Assembly: GCA_002007465.1 (NCBI GenBank)
Contig: LNAC01000102.1
Coordinates: forward strand, 3,418,364-3,482,363
From: Ailurus styani
Lineage: Eukaryota; Chordata; Mammalia; Carnivora; Ailuridae
DNA length: 64,000 nt
Direction: 5' to 3'
Part shown: positions 37,300 to 50,386 of the stretch, piece after piece
How positions within the stretch are numbered: position 1 is the first letter of the stretch
Layout of the letters: each line of letters begins with the position of its first letter
The notes under the pieces: model-generated
Told to the model about the DNA's origin: nothing
Seen by the model: only the letters and a program-made list of their open reading frames with translations
Databases searched by the model: none
Made by a program: the position numbers and the translations under genes

Positions 37300-38330
37300 C
37301 TAACCAAACAAAAAACCTGATCCCATTTAAACATGAGTAATATTCAAAAGAGCAACCAAAAGAAACCTCAGAACGGATAATGAAATAAAAGGTACACGAA
37401 GAAACTAAATCACAAAATTTCCCCGTGTTTTTCCAGTCTCAACTCAATGATAAGAGAGGGACAAGGTACAAGGAAGAGATAAAAAATTTCAAAGATGAAA
37501 TTACAAGATAAAAAAAATAAGAATAAACTGGTAGTGCTCAGTAAAAAAAAAGGAAAGAACACTGCAGAAGTGTCACCAAGAAGAAAGTCAGGTTTTAATC
37601 GACTTAAACTAACATGACGGAAATCCAGGAAGCAACATCATGGGTTGCTGAGAGGAAATACAATTGGAGAATATGGAAAATAACAAAGATTGGGGGGAAA
37701 AAATAGATTGCCTTTTTCTGGAAAATGACATGAAAGGAGACCCGAAATATGCATATTCGTTATTATTGGAAAAAATAAAAAAAAGAACTCATGAAATGAA
37801 AATTATCAAAGGTATTTTACAAGAGAATCTCCCTGAAATATGAGCACATCATATCCTAGGGAAAAAACTGGCACAAAATGATCAATCCCCAGATATACCC
37901 GGGTGAATTTATTGAACTTTCATTATAAGGAAAGAATCATATAGATCTTCGGCTAGATAAAGCACAGCCCAAGTAAGACGGAAATAAACAGACTGTCTCA
38001 GATCTCCACAGCAGCACCCTGGGCAGGTAGAAAGTGAAGCACAGTCTCCAGAGTTCTGAGGAAAAGATGATAGGACCCAAAGGTTCTATGGCTGGCTAAG
38101 TTATTCTTCATGTATACACAAAACGAGACATTTCCGAGTAGACAGGGCTTCAGAGATTACAGCACCCATGAGCTTTATTTGCAAAACTGCTGTCCAATTA
38201 AAATTCAGCCAAGAAAGAATGAAGAAAAATAAAGAAACAAGAGAGACAAAGCTAAATGGAGGTGTGCTTAAAAATCAATTTAAATACTGAACTAAGGCTA
38301 AATACATGTGGACAGTATAACACGTGCGGA
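37300..38330 (+). mobile_element. Second L1-ORF1-derived relic (HAL1-like)
   Basis: Landmarks 'atatacccgggtgaattta', 'tctcagatctccacagcagc', 'accctgggcaggtagaaagt', 'gttctatggctggctaagtt' and 'attacagcacccatgagctt' follow the HAL1/L1 ORF1 end as I know it. The frame is broken by stops and shifts. Same orientation as the relic at 35230 but a separate copy, since the C-terminal block occurs in both. The 5' limit is uncertain. Confidence 0.55.
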
Positions 38331-38953
38331 CAGAGAATAAAAATGAAATAATAATGCTATTTTGAGTTCAAAGTTTGGTTATCCTTGAAACCGGGGACAA
38401 CTTACACAGCGATAGAGATAAATTATCAAACTCTCTGAGACAATATTTAATGCTACCCCATGGCATCCATCTCTGTACCCTGTCAGAGTGGTAATCAATT
38501 ATCTTTTGGATGTCTACAAGACCATGATCCCCCATTCTATATTCTGCACCCCCTCCCCAGGTCTTTATGGCTATACAACTCCCTTTGTCCTATATGGCCT
38601 ATTTCACAGCCCAAGCTGACTGGACATGAATGCAGAATTAACCCAGCTAGACCAGTCAGATCCTCATCACCTGTGGCCTGGGACTGCGACACAAACACAG
38701 TAGCCAAATACACATCATGCCAGAATGGGCGTTGTGACCAAATCCTGGACTACCGAGGGAAATGAATGAAACAGACACACAGAGATGGAAGATCAACCTA
38801 GTAGGAACAAAGAACATGGCTCGGTTTTCCTTCTGAAACCCAATACACTTCCTACTGCAGGCTTCCATGTGATATCAGTGTACATTTAATAACTTCTCTT
38901 TTGTTTAAGCTGTTTTGGATGGGTTTCACTTATTTGCAGCCAAAATAGTCTTT
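38331..38953. other. Unassigned sequence
   Basis: A plus-strand frame (38460-38765, 101 codons) is open. It is Pro- and Ser-rich with several Cys, but has no motif I recognise and no splice context. Confidence 0.4.
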
Positions 38954-38970
38954 AAAAAGCAACATAAATT

Positions 38971-39146
38971 GGGGTGCCTGGGTAGCTCAGTGGGTTAAAG
39001 CCTCTGCCTTGGGCTCAGGTCATGGTCTCAGGGTCCTGGGATCGAGCCCTGCATCGGGCTCTCTGCTCAGCAGGGAGCCTGCTTTCTCCTCTCTCTCTGC
39101 CTACTTGTGATCTCTCTGTGTCAAATAAATAAATAAAATCTTAAAA
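38971..39146 (+). repeat. CAN-SINE, young mustelid-type copy
   Basis: 'ggggtgcctgggtagctcag' with GTTAAAGCCTCTGCC and a shortened CT region. A 17-bp target-site duplication, aaaaagcaacataaatt, lies at 38954-38970 and 39147-39163, one mismatch. Confidence 0.96.
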
Positions 39147-39163
39147 AAAAAGCAACACAAATT

Positions 39164-40519
39164 AGTATGAGAAATGAAGTTACAGTTATCAAATCCACAT
39201 TTTAAAAAATGCAGAACTAGATAAATTGGAGTACAGGTTGAAGGGCAATGATGATTCCTCTACCAACGAATAAGAAACCAGCAGTTTCTGTTTGGCAGTA
39301 ACAAAATCATTCAGTTATCATCTGCTATCCCTGACAATTCAAACTACACTTCCACAAAAAGTGAGGCTTTAAGGAATGTCAAAGTCAATTTAAAGACATC
39401 AGACTATGCATATTACAACTTGTAAAACATACAGCAGGAAAGGCAGATTTGAGAAAGAATTTCCTGTCTAGAGACAGAGAAGAAAATGGGGCTGGCACCT
39501 TCATATTGCTGTGTTCCAGACCAAGAAATGATGTGCCTTGCCAAAACATAGCACCCAAATTATTTGAATAACCATATATCTGTAATTTAGATCGATGTCC
39601 TGATTGGGGGAGGGGGGTTATCCTAACATTCAGAAAAGTAGTATGTGCAAGTAGCTGGAAAGTTACAATGGGATCATTATCCATGGGCCCCCTCAAACGG
39701 TTCCCCTACTAAGTGCCATACTCTAGCTCCAACAAATTATATTCTAGCATAAGCAAATACATTAAAAGCTAAACTGGATTTCATGCCTCAGGAAGGACAC
39801 AGGAGTAAATTAAAGAAATGTGCCCCTGACCACTGTTTTTCTTCCAGGCCTTAAGACTAAGGCCATTAGCAGATAAATACGGAGTCCCATAATCCCAGTA
39901 AAGGATGTTGAGAAGAATGATAAACCAGGTGTGACCGCATCATGATGCATCAAGTTTTCTGGCTTGGTTTACTGCAGAGCTCCCCCAAACCAAACAGTAT
40001 CAATAAGAATTTCACCAAAGTCTACAACAATGTTAATTCCAGCAAACAAAACAAAGCAAAACCTCTCAACCTGATCAATACAACATGAACGACTGAAACC
40101 AAGATAGGAAATTGAACACCAAGTTGTTCTTGTTTTCGTTTTTGTTGTTGTTTTAGATGCAACTACCAAGGATGCTGACACAACCAGACTAGATTCCTGC
40201 AGACTACGGACAGAATCCTGTGGAGATACTACCAATTCGCCCTTCGGAGTGTTTCTGAAAGACATCTGCACTGGTGGGCAGAACTTAGGGCGGCTAGAAT
40301 TAGAAGTCAGTCAACAGACTCAATAACCCATAAAATAAATGGGTGGGTCCCTCTCCCTCAGATTAGAGCCTGCTTTCTCTTGGGTCCCAGAAGTAAGAAG
40401 TAAATTTTGATATCATGTTGTGATGAGTCACAACACAAAGTCACATTAAATAAACCATACTATTTATTCAATTCTATTTGATCTCTGACACTGTTAAAAT
40501 TTTAAATTTTTGTCAAGAT
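39164..40519. other. Unassigned sequence
   Basis: Minus-strand frames of 100-103 codons (39696-39385; 40271-39969) overlap no recognisable domain. A (GTTTTT)-like T-rich run precedes an AG at about 40155, but no exon could be supported. Confidence 0.4.
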
Positions 40520-40534
40520 AAATGCTAAAGACAG

Positions 40535-40712
40535 GGGCACCTGGGTGGCTCAGTCATTAGGTATCTGCCTTCGGCTCAGGTCCTGGGATCAAGCCCCTCA
40601 TCGGTCTCCCTGCTCAGCGGGAGGCCTGCTTCTCCCTCTCCCACTCCCCCTGCCTCTGTTGCCTCTCACTGTGTCTCTCTCTGTCAAATAAATAAATAAA
40701 ATCTTAAAAAAA
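40535..40712 (+). repeat. CAN-SINE, older subfamily with internal deletion
   Basis: 'ggggcacctgggtggctcag' head. The segment 'catgatctcagggtcc' is missing, so 'gctcaggtcctgggatcaag' is fused. A perfect 15-bp target-site duplication, aaatgctaaagacag, lies at 40520-40534 and 40713-40727. Confidence 0.95.
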
Positions 40713-40727
40713 AAATGCTAAAGACAG

Positions 40728-42499
40728 AGAAACATTTTCAGTGCCATCTCGTGGAGGGACTGATCAATACCTTCTCAGGTTGATATTCCACCAGTCATTT
40801 TAGTCCCATTACAGATTTGTCCTTCTCCTGGCAGCCACTGGCCACAGGGGTTCAAAATACAAAAGGCCAGTGGCAGCAAAAGCATGGAGTAATGAGAGAA
40901 GGCAGTCAGAACTTTGGTGCCTCACAGAGAGCAAAGCTGTTCCCAGGGAATGAGTAATCAAGAGCAAGCATTCTGCAGAGTATTTTGGAGAGAAATAAAA
41001 CTCCTTGGTAAGGCAGTGATAAAAACTCAAATTCAAATGAATGCTGAGCAAAGATACAGGCAAAGAAATCTTATGCAAATTGCAGTTGCAGCATAACATC
41101 CTGGAGCAGACCGACACAGGACTAAAATATTGTGGAACAAGAAGAGGATGGGGCACAGAAGATGGTCAGCAGAACTGGGAAGAAACATGAAAATTAAACA
41201 TGAACAAAGCACTCCTTTGTTCACACTGTCTGATGATTTTTAGCAATTCCATTATGAAACAAAAATGAAAGTTGATGATAGCACCATTTCTGAGAATATG
41301 TAAGTGTAGCATATAAATTAAACAAGTTTACAGTCCAGCACCACTATATACAGCTCTTGTTGCATGGGATAGAGAATATCCTTTGTAAAATACTGATTTT
41401 AACAACACTTCCATATATTCATTGATGTTCTGATCCTTAGAGGAGACAAAACAGGTGAGAAATAAATTTGGCTTTTAACAACGCTTGCTATTTGGATAGG
41501 CAATAAATCACTTGAAAACATAAAATTTCCATTAGAAATGGATCTTTGCTTAGATAAATATGCCCAATAACATTGCTTTGGATTTTCTAACCAATTCAGT
41601 AAGACAAAAAAGCCTATCTGATATATTGAGGATAAATACTAGAAAGGAAAGACAATGTTACTATTTGTAGGTAAAGCTGCTGGAAGAACTGACTAATGCA
41701 ACATTTCAGGGGTACAATTTGGCAATGTGGGAAAAAAAAACTGCATTGTCTTTGATAACAATCATTCTAGTTCAAGAAATTTACTCAAAGTAGATAACCA
41801 GAGATGTGAGCCAATATTTGCGTGAATATTTATCAAAGCTTTATTTCCCTCATAATAATAACTTTTAAAAAAAGAAAACACCTTTTATGGCCCAAACTAT
41901 GTAGTCAAATAATCCATAGTAAATTTATAAATTGAGATAGAAGATATCACAATATAATCAATATGTGGACCCAATTTTTCTGATTACAAATCAGCTGGGA
42001 AAGACAGTTGGTCATGGGCCCTGAGTCCCACTGCACATCCTTGCTCAGTGTGACAGCTACAAGGTCTAACCTCCTCTGACCTGATACTATTTCAACAGCT
42101 AGACACATAAGCAATTAAGTAGGTCAAGGCAACCACTGGTGACTACCACGAGACTGCTAAAGAGGTGCTTATTTATTGCTTGCTACAAAAGGTGCTGAGT
42201 CCTTAGCCCTGAGATACAGTACAAGTTACTAGGTGCATAGCTATCATCCAGGCCATTAAATCACCCCATAAGATGTAGGGTCAGGAGAACTGGCAATACC
42301 ATGTGAATGTTCCTACTACTTGCTATGCTAAAAATGAGAAACTGTCTTGTTTGGACACACTGAGTATCACAGTCTACTCTCAGTACTCTCGGTTATAAGG
42401 GTTGGGGTTTTTCCTTAACCAACTTCTTGCTTTTTCATCTACCAGTTGTGCATTGCTTCATTTCTTTGTGCTCTGACTTATGTTCTTTAACGTAATAAT
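40728..42499. other. Unassigned sequence
   Basis: Frames of 115 codons (41156-40809, minus) and 60 codons (plus) overlap. Neither is recognised. Confidence 0.4.
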
Positions 42500-42680
42500 G
42501 TGATACTTTCTAGAGGTAGTAATACCCACTCTAGAGGGGTAATAATAATGTATACTCTCCAAAGGTATTTAAGGATTCAGTAAGGTAATAGATGTAAAGC
42601 ACTTAGAATAGTGCCTGGCACATGAAAGTATCCAATAAGCATTCAGCAATCACTATTATTATTATCAACTTCATCCACAT
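42500..42680 (+). repeat. MIR fragment
   Basis: 'gtaatagatgtaaagcactt', 'agaatagtgcctggcacatg', 'ccaataagcattcagcaatc' and 'actattattatta' match the sense MIR 3' half. 'ctctagaggggtaata' appears as a local partial duplication near 42510-42550. Confidence 0.8.
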
Positions 42681-43051
42681 TATCATCATTAGAATGACAT
42701 GATATAATCATTTTAGTAAATGCCAGAAAATGCGCTATATTTGCTAAGTAAAAGAGCAAGTTATAAAACTCTGATCACTGGGGGAAAAATGTGAACAATT
42801 GTCGAATCTGAGTCAAGAATGTACTAAAGCTTTTTGTACTGATCTTACAAATTGTATGTAAGTTTAAAATTTTATTAACATAAAGAATTACCTCAAAAAC
42901 CAGTGAGTACAATAAATACCAACCTGAATCATCTATGTATAATGTAGGTATATATGTGCATGTGTACAAACACACAGACATATGCACACTCATAAACACA
43001 CATGTAGAAAAAAATTGATAGGCTATCTCACTGATCAAGAGCAATTTACAT

Positions 43052-43247
43052 GGGCGCCTGGGTGGCTCAGTGGGTTAAAGCCTCTGCCTTCAGCTCAGGT
43101 CATGATCTCAGGGTCCTGGGATCGAGGCCCGCATCAGGCTCTCTGCTCTGCAGGGAGCCTGCTTCCTCCTCTCTCTCTGCCTGCCTCTCTGCCTACTTGT
43201 GATCTCTATCTGTCAAATAAATAAATAAAAATCTTAAAAAAAAAAAA
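43052..43247 (+). repeat. CAN-SINE, young mustelid-type copy
   Basis: 'gggcgcctgggtggctcagt' with GTTAAAGCCTCTGCC and 'tgcctacttgtgatctctat'. An 11-bp target-site duplication, agcaatttaca, lies at 43040-43050 and 43248-43258, one mismatch. Confidence 0.96.
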
Positions 43248-43258
43248 AGCAACTTACA

Positions 43259-45059
43259 GTGGATGATGTGATCTGGAACACCTTTCTTTTTTTGCATGAT
43301 CTCAGTATTTTCCAAATTTTTAAATAGACATGAATCATGTTCATAATGGGAAAAAGAGAGTATTAAAAAAATTTTAAGCTCTTTTTATGAGAATTCTTGC
43401 ATAAATAATGGCTCCAAAATACAACTCAGCCCCTATGTCTTTATCCTGAAATGAAGAAATTAAAATAAGGTATTTCAAATAATATTCATTATTTGAGGAA
43501 GTTGAAAAATTAGGTATTCAGAAATTCATGAAGCTAAAGATCAAAAAGTACATTACTGCGTGTAAAGTTCTGGGTTCTGAGTTTGGACCCCATAGGTTTA
43601 CTACACCCTTAGCTTTAAATAACCATGGAAACGAGGAATACTGTGCCTTGTAAATCAAATTCCAGGCTTCACCTGATCAGATTAAGGTATGTTCAAGTCA
43701 CATGGGGCAACTCTAATTATAAATTAACACCCTGATCAGAGAAGATCTGGCACTGAGTGGGAAGATCAGACTAGATAAAATTCCAGTAGTGCCTGCTCAA
43801 AACAAAGGAAGAATAAAAAAATCATCAGAAGTGAGGAAAAAAGAATAAAGCCTGAGTTGGCAGAATCTCAACAAGCAAATTTAGGTTCCAAAGGAGCCCT
43901 TATTACCTGGTTCGGTTTTCTGATCCACAGCACAGATCTTTAAGGGCTCCCCAGAGTGAAAAGAATAATCTCTTTCATGAAAACTTTGCTGAATGTTTAT
44001 TTGCTTTCTTCAAATGAGAAGGAAAACAAACATGCTGCCATTCTCCCAAGTAATGCAGAAAGTACTGATATCCACATGTTTCTACAGAAAAGTTAATATT
44101 CTCTCATAAACAATACAAGCACACTCTACCATATGAATATTTTTGAACACTTTCATAAGTGGACCTCTTTCCATACTTATCTGTTCTGCTCTTGAATAAC
44201 AAATGAATAAGTACTTAACAGAACTTCAGAGTAAACTTGTTCCTAAAGAAAAAAAATATTAATTACAAAAGTAATTCTGATAAATAAGAAAAAGCTTTCT
44301 ATACAGAGTGATTGATAAAAAAGCAAACATTTACTTCTAAATGTCCCAAAGAAAATGCACTATTGGGTCATAGCAGAAGAGATGTATCACTCCAATGCTT
44401 TCACTACAAATAATGAAGTATCAAGAGAAAAATGCCATAAGCAAGAAGTAAAATTCCTCATCTCTCATAAGTGCTCAAGTGGTTGGTTCCAAGGTGGGCT
44501 ACTTCAGTAACTCAGTGTAAAGAGGACTCTCCAAAGATTTCTCTGCTCTACTCATGGATCCACATTAATTGCCACTTTTCTGAACAACACATTTCCAGAC
44601 AATGTCCAAAGTTCGAAAGGGCCAACATATCTTCGATTCCTTCTCCAGAAGGCCCCCAGTATACATCCTATTACATCTTACTGACTGAGGTTTTATCCCA
44701 CTCCCACGCCTACCAATTGCTGCCAAAGGAAAAGAAATTATTGTGACTGATTTAGACTAATAGACATTTAACTCTTGGGGTGCACAATAGTGAGTAGTAA
44801 AATGGAGATTTTACTGACGAAGAAGAAAGGTGATAGTTATGAAATAGGCAAAGAGCAATGTGTGACCCAGCAGAGTTCCAGATAGTGTAAGCCAAAAGCC
44901 AAATTCTTTACCATCACATATAAGCCCATACCCATCTTTTTAGACCTTCAAATACATTTCCACAAACCCTATATTCTTTCTCTGCAGCTTTACCTGCTGT
45001 CTTCTGAATAAGTCAAGCATTTACATTCATCTTTTCTCTGAAAATTCAGTCCCATCATC
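43259..45059. other. Unassigned sequence
   Basis: No recognised repeat. A 91-codon plus-strand frame (44471-44746) has no known domain. Confidence 0.4.
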
Positions 45060-45350
45060 TTATATGAAATTTCTCCTTTCTTCCAATCATAATTATGTCC
45101 CAAAGTCTAGTTCAAAAAGCAACATCATCTGGTTCCCCAAAGTAGAATGAATCCCTTCCTTCTCTAGTCTTCCATACCTTGGAACTTCTCTTATTAGTAC
45201 TTAGGCCTTCTGCTTTGTACCAGTCATATGTCTGGTCTAAAATAAAACGCTCTTCAAAACAGAAATGGTATCATATTGATCTTTATGTGATCCCAGGACT
45301 TTCAATGTAAAAGGTATCCAATAAACACCTGTAGAATTCATCCAAAAATT
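45060..45350 (+). mobile_element. L2 3'-end fragment
   Basis: The text ends 'aggtatccaataaacacctg' followed by 'tagaattcatcc', and carries 'tcaaaacagaaatggtatca' before it. This is the layout of a diverged sense L2 3' end. Confidence 0.5.
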
Positions 45351-46217
45351 CATCTTTTTTTAAAGAAATTCTTAGTAAACTTCCATACCAGGACACTGAC
45401 TTTGTTATTCTCAATTTCTTTTAAGAATGGACAAAGAGATAGGTCACCCTGAAACTAATTTCAGAGTAAATTCAAATTAAAGTGCTAAGATACAATGGCA
45501 CCTTTTGGTTGTCTACTTTTGGAGAAATACATTTAGCTTTTTAAAACACCCATTGGAGTTCCAATATTATTTTATGTCATGTGAATCTTTGGGATGTTTT
45601 TGCTAGGAGACACAAAGCATGAACTTACATGATTCTTCAGATCCTGCTCTTTTTCCATTTATCAAGTTTTACTAAGTTTTTGACCTCTTCATATGTAATG
45701 ATTTCTCCCTTCATTTAATAATACAACCTTCAAAATAAGTATCAGTTGAATCAAATATTGCAAACTCAAAGTGATAATATGGAACAAAAATTTACATCTA
45801 TCCAATCAACTGAGAAGCCTGTTTTAAAAGATCTCTGAAAAAGAGACACCAAAATCATCTCAGTAAGTCATGTTTAACATTTGTTAATCAGATAATTTTT
45901 CCTTTGGTCTGGTCTAAAACTGAATCCCCTCCGAACTTATCCTGTTTGTAATAGAGACAATACCAGAATGTTTGCATCTATATTAACCATGATTGAGATT
46001 TGTTTAGTTGGTTGGTTTGGTATTGGTTTGATTACCCAACATCTAAATATTCTGGCTTGTTTGTGATATTCTCAAACTTATGAATCTTAATAAGAGGCAT
46101 GGTGTATCTTTCCTTACAGAAGCAAAAAGAGCCAGGTCCTCAGGACCTTAAATCCTCTTCAGATAGGGTACAGGCACATGAAATAGGCTGGAACTGTGAG
46201 TCAGGAGCTGTGATACA
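45351..46217. other. Unassigned sequence
   Basis: No recognised repeat or gene. Confidence 0.45.
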
Positions 46218-46236
46218 GGGGAGACTCCATTCCTAA

Positions 46237-46436
46237 AAATTTATTTATGTATTATTTTAGAGAGAGAATAGGAGCCTGCAGGGCTGGGGGGTGTGTGAAG
46301 AGGGGCAGAGGGTGAGGGAGGGAGAATCCCAAGCAGACTCGTGCCCCCCACCCCAGCAGGGAGCTCCACACAAGGCTCAATCCTGCTTCCAGGGCTGAAG
46401 TTGGACATTTAACTGAATGAGCCACCCAGGTGCCCT
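46237..46436 (-). repeat. CAN-SINE, old diverged copy
   Basis: Minus orientation: 'atttatttatgtattatttt', a GA-rich middle and 'tgaatgagccacccaggtgc'. A perfect 19-bp target-site duplication, ggggagactccattcctaa, lies at 46218-46236 and 46437-46455. The 132-codon minus-strand open frame here is largely SINE. Confidence 0.93.
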
Positions 46437-46455
46437 GGGGAGACTCCATTCCTAA

Positions 46456-47539
46456 GTGGCAACAGTGGCAGTGGGGACACCACTGTGACCAGTGTCCCAG
46501 AAGGCCTTGTAAGCTACAGTGTCCAGGTTTCAGAAAGTCAGCAGCAGGGTGCTCACAAGACTGGCTCTGATGGTCTAGCCTCTCTTCATTCCTATTTCTC
46601 AAGCCTATTTCTCTAGCATTTTTGTGGAAATTCTGTGAGTTTCCCAACATCCACTCAAACTTCTCTTAAGGGTCAGTCTCTGTTACTTATGGATAAGAAT
46701 CACAACCAGTATTTAAAATATACATGCTCAGACTTGTATGGCACTTAGTCTCAAACTGCTTTAAATCATTATTTCATTTGTACTTAAAACTTAAAAGGTG
46801 GTGTTTTTGGTTTCTGTTTGGATTTTTTTTCCAGTGGGTCATTTCTTTTTATTTCTTATTTATGAGGTTAGGGGAAAAGTTTTGACAGTGAAATTTGTCT
46901 AAACCTTGTCTATATCCCTTTAAAGTCTGAAATTCATAAGTGGATACAAAACTCCGGTGGAAGTTTGGTGAATGCTAAAGATACCGTGTAATTATCACTG
47001 ACCTTCAAACATTCCATATAAACCAAACAGGTAAAGATGTTTTCTGTGCTCGAAAGGCCAACTGATTTTCTCTCAGCCAGCTTTTAAACAAGCATGGCAT
47101 TGCATTTACTGAATAGTAATACATTTCTATAATGGGCAAGGCTCACCATTTTGTTTTAAATATTCCACATATATCTTTGTGTGGGGGAGTTTATGTTTCT
47201 GTACCAAATGCACAGTGTGAAGTCTTTACTTTTTGACCTTCTGCCGAGAGCACCTCAAAGAGCAACAAATATTGGAGAAAATTAGCTTGTTTTGAATTCA
47301 TTGGAACACTGGAACTTCAAAAGAGGCAGGAGCTGCTCTCAGAATAAGAACCTTGCTGAATTGGTTAGAACTAAGAATTTTGATTTATCAGAGTTGTACA
47401 CAAATAAGCAGTAAATTTTACTTGTCCTGTCAAAATTATATGAGAAACTAATCAAATAAATTCTGATTATAAAAAACAAAGAGGTTATTGTCCATCTGGA
47501 CTATCTCTTGAGTTTGGTGGCTCTCTCTCAGAGCTTTGT
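46456..47539. other. Unassigned sequence
   Basis: No recognised repeat or gene. Confidence 0.45.
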
Positions 47540-48010
47540 GCTGCTTCCTCTCCCCTTGCCTCCCTCACCACGTTCCACCCCACCCCACCTCATCCATTTC
47601 TGCCCTTCATTGCCTGCTATGTGGCCTGAGAAACTAACTTTAACATGGCATCTCGCTCCTAAGCTTTTTGCTGGCCAGCTTCATTGAGGCTAGTGGAACT
47701 CATGAGCAGGAGATCCAAAGACTGGAGGAAAGAGAAGTTGTGGTATTTCCGTTCTGTTCTCTGTTCACTTTCCTCCATGATTACAGCTCCCACTGGGTAA
47801 CCTTCCCTTAATGGTTCCAGTTTTCACTGAACTCCAATAAACTCCATTTCTTCTCTTTGTCCTTTGTCCTTAGGAGTGAGGAAGGCTTTTCATTTTCTCT
47901 CTGTGGTTACCTCACCGTTCCCTATTCATTTTCTTAACCTAACTGGCATCTGGGCAGTAGTTTCTTTAAGTCTCTTTGCTTGAACCACCTAGTTATATGG
48001 TATTTTCTGC
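47540..48010 (+). repeat. Ancient interspersed repeat, family not assigned
   Basis: CT-rich start, then 'cctgctatgtggcctgagaa', 'aatggttccagttttcactg' and 'ccttaggagtgaggaaggc', in the same order as the repeat at 10920-11330. Probably a LINE 3' region; name withheld. Confidence 0.4.
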
Positions 48011-49089
48011 CAAAACCCTGCCAGCTTACAGGCTGGAACTGCCTGATGCATTTAACATGAATTAAAGTCTTATTTTCATCCTTTCAGCTAGGAATCAGTC
48101 TTAGGAACCTGGATCCGTACTTTAAAGGACGACTCATGGACACAAACTCAGGAAGCCAAGATAAAATCTAGAGTGCTAATTTGTTAAGAAACAATAATAT
48201 ATATTGTTGTCAGGAGGATTCGATACCTGTGTCCTCCTGATAATTTGCTTTTTTTACTGCAGCATTTGCACGAGAAAGCAACTTATAGTCAAATATTCAA
48301 AGGTATGCTTGGCAAGTCAAGATTCAGATAGAGGAGAGTTAATTATATTATTCAAATATTTTATGACATTAGACTAACATAGCCTGGGCCTCTTCTGTTG
48401 CCTTAATGACTTCTCCAAAGTCCTAATAGGCCACAGCCGTCTACCCTTAAGAAAGTATCTCAATCTACACTGACAAAATTTATCTCTCTGATTCCTGTAC
48501 TGAGTTTTCAAGGCTACAGCTATGTCCCCCACCACACCCAAACTCCTTCCACATACGCAGTTCTCATTGGTACATTTCTTTTTCATAAGTTTATTTACAT
48601 AGTTATTTCATTTATATAGTCAAATCTTGTAGGACTGAGGGCCATTATGTCTCTATAAAATGATTTTAGTTCGTTCATGCTTTCCATAAATATATGCTGT
48701 CTTTGATACATCTGGCGGCGGATACTAGGTTTGGGAATATACCCTGAGGAATAAATTCACTGTCTTATCCTTATGTATTGGTTTCTTATTTTACCTCTCA
48801 GAAAGTATACTTATACTCTCCATTCCAAGCTCTTTAGGGATACCACATAGTATTCCCCAATTACTGACAATACAATTGTTTCCTACGGGAATATCAAAAA
48901 AGAACATAATCAGTGCCACAGCAACACTAAAGGAAAAAGAGAACATTTTTACAGAACCATTTTAACATTCTAGATATTCTGAATTTTGTGAAAAATAAAC
49001 ATTTGCTAATAATCTGAACAAGTTAAGACTTAGTATTTTTTTTAATTATTGTCTCATATTTGTCAAATGTGTATGTACTGGTCGTCATT
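48011..49089. other. Unassigned sequence
   Basis: No recognised repeat. The 70-codon minus-strand frame (48586-48374) is Cys-, Arg- and Lys-rich but not recognised. Confidence 0.45.
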
Positions 49090-49103
49090 AGAAATTAGAG
49101 TTC

Positions 49104-49292
49104 TGGGGTACATTGGGTGGCTCAGTTGGTTAAGTGTCTGCCTTCGGCTCAGGTCATGATCTCAGGGTCCTGGGTTGAGCCCGACACTGGGCTTCCTCCT
49201 CAGCGGGGGTCTGCTTCTCCTGCTATCTTTGTGAGCTCTCCCTCCCGCCCTCTCTCCCAAATAAGTGAATAAAAACTTTTACAAAAAAAGAA
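49104..49292 (+). repeat. CAN-SINE, older subfamily
   Basis: 'ggggtacattgggtggctca' with 'gttggttaagtgtctgcc' and a shortened middle. A perfect 13-bp target-site duplication, agaaattagagtt, lies at 49090-49102 and 49293-49305. Confidence 0.95.
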
Positions 49293-49544
49293 AGAAATTA
49301 GAGTTGGTCCACATCAAACTATGAGCTAATGTAAGTCTGTTTTCTCCATCTCCATCAAGCCACCTATGAAAGAATTCTTTTCCTGCATGATGCCATGCCT
49401 CAATGTGTACATGCACAAACACAACCAATACTTTTTACTATCTGTATAATAGTCACTTTACTAGCTTACCTGCCTTTACTCTTACTCCTCTATAATGTAC
49501 TCCTCACTCATCAGTGAAAATAATAACATAAAAATGTAAGTCAG

Positions 49545-49760
49545 ACCATGCTATTCCCAGGGTTTGAATTCCAGGGCTGTCATTTCCTACCTCTGTGACC
49601 ATCAGCAAGTTACTTTACTTTTCTGTGGCTCCATTCCCTCATCTACAAAGCAGGCATATTTATAGTACTTCCCTCACAGAATTATTCTGAACATTAAGTG
49701 AGCGAATACATGTGAAATGTTGAGAGGGATTCATGACATTAGAAGCTAGCCGTTATTCTA
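49545..49760 (+). repeat. MIR, nearly full length
   Basis: 'gggtttgaattccagggctg', 'cctctgtgaccatcagcaag', 'tccattccctcatctacaaa', 'agtacttccctcacagaatt' and 'cattaagtgagcgaatacat' follow the sense MIR consensus from the tRNA-derived head through the core. Confidence 0.85.
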
Positions 49761-50374
49761 CATTCACCAAAGTGGCTTTTTCCATATTTTCTGTAATATC
49801 CCAACTCAGGCAGCTGCTAGGATATTTTATGCTTACTGCCTCAGGGAAAGAATGACATCAAGGAAACAGGGTTTTCAAAACTCTTGGCAGAGGCATTCAT
49901 TTAAAAAAAAATAAAAAGACATTTTGAGTTTCAAAGGTTTCAGGGCAGAAAGTTTTTACTATAAACAGACGATTTGGAAAGAACAAATGAAAAACCATAC
50001 TGCCCAGCCCTAGACTAGATGAAGATTCTTTGGTCAGGACAGTGAGAGAGAACATTGAACCCACATGCTGGGCTAAGTTCAAGGAGGGAAGAACACAACT
50101 CTGGGTATGTTTGGGAAATCCTGTGTCCTATCTCCAAAGAGAGCCTGAGAGAGTTGCAAAGCTCCAGTTTTCTGAGTCCAGCCTGGTCTAGGAGTAAAGA
50201 AGGAGAAAAGACTGCATGTCATATCTAAACAGAAGGGGATAGGGAAGAGCCCCAACAGTTACCCTCACCTCTAGGCCAACAAAAGCAAGCAACCAAATAT
50301 GTCCCGTGTTCCCAAGGAGGCAGAGAGAAAAGAGTTGGCATCCATAGAATCCCTAGAGTGAAGTGAGGAACAAC
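49761..50374. other. Unassigned sequence
   Basis: No recognised repeat or gene. Confidence 0.45.
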
Positions 50375-50386
50375 AAGAAGCAGTCT

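Noticed and set aside
40130..40200. T-rich tract plus AG followed by 'atgcaactaccaagg' as an exon start
   Set aside because: No continuing frame or donor site that would make a convincing exon.
46252..46650. 132-codon open frame on the minus strand
   Set aside because: About 140 of its 399 bases are an old CAN-SINE, and the rest shows no domain.
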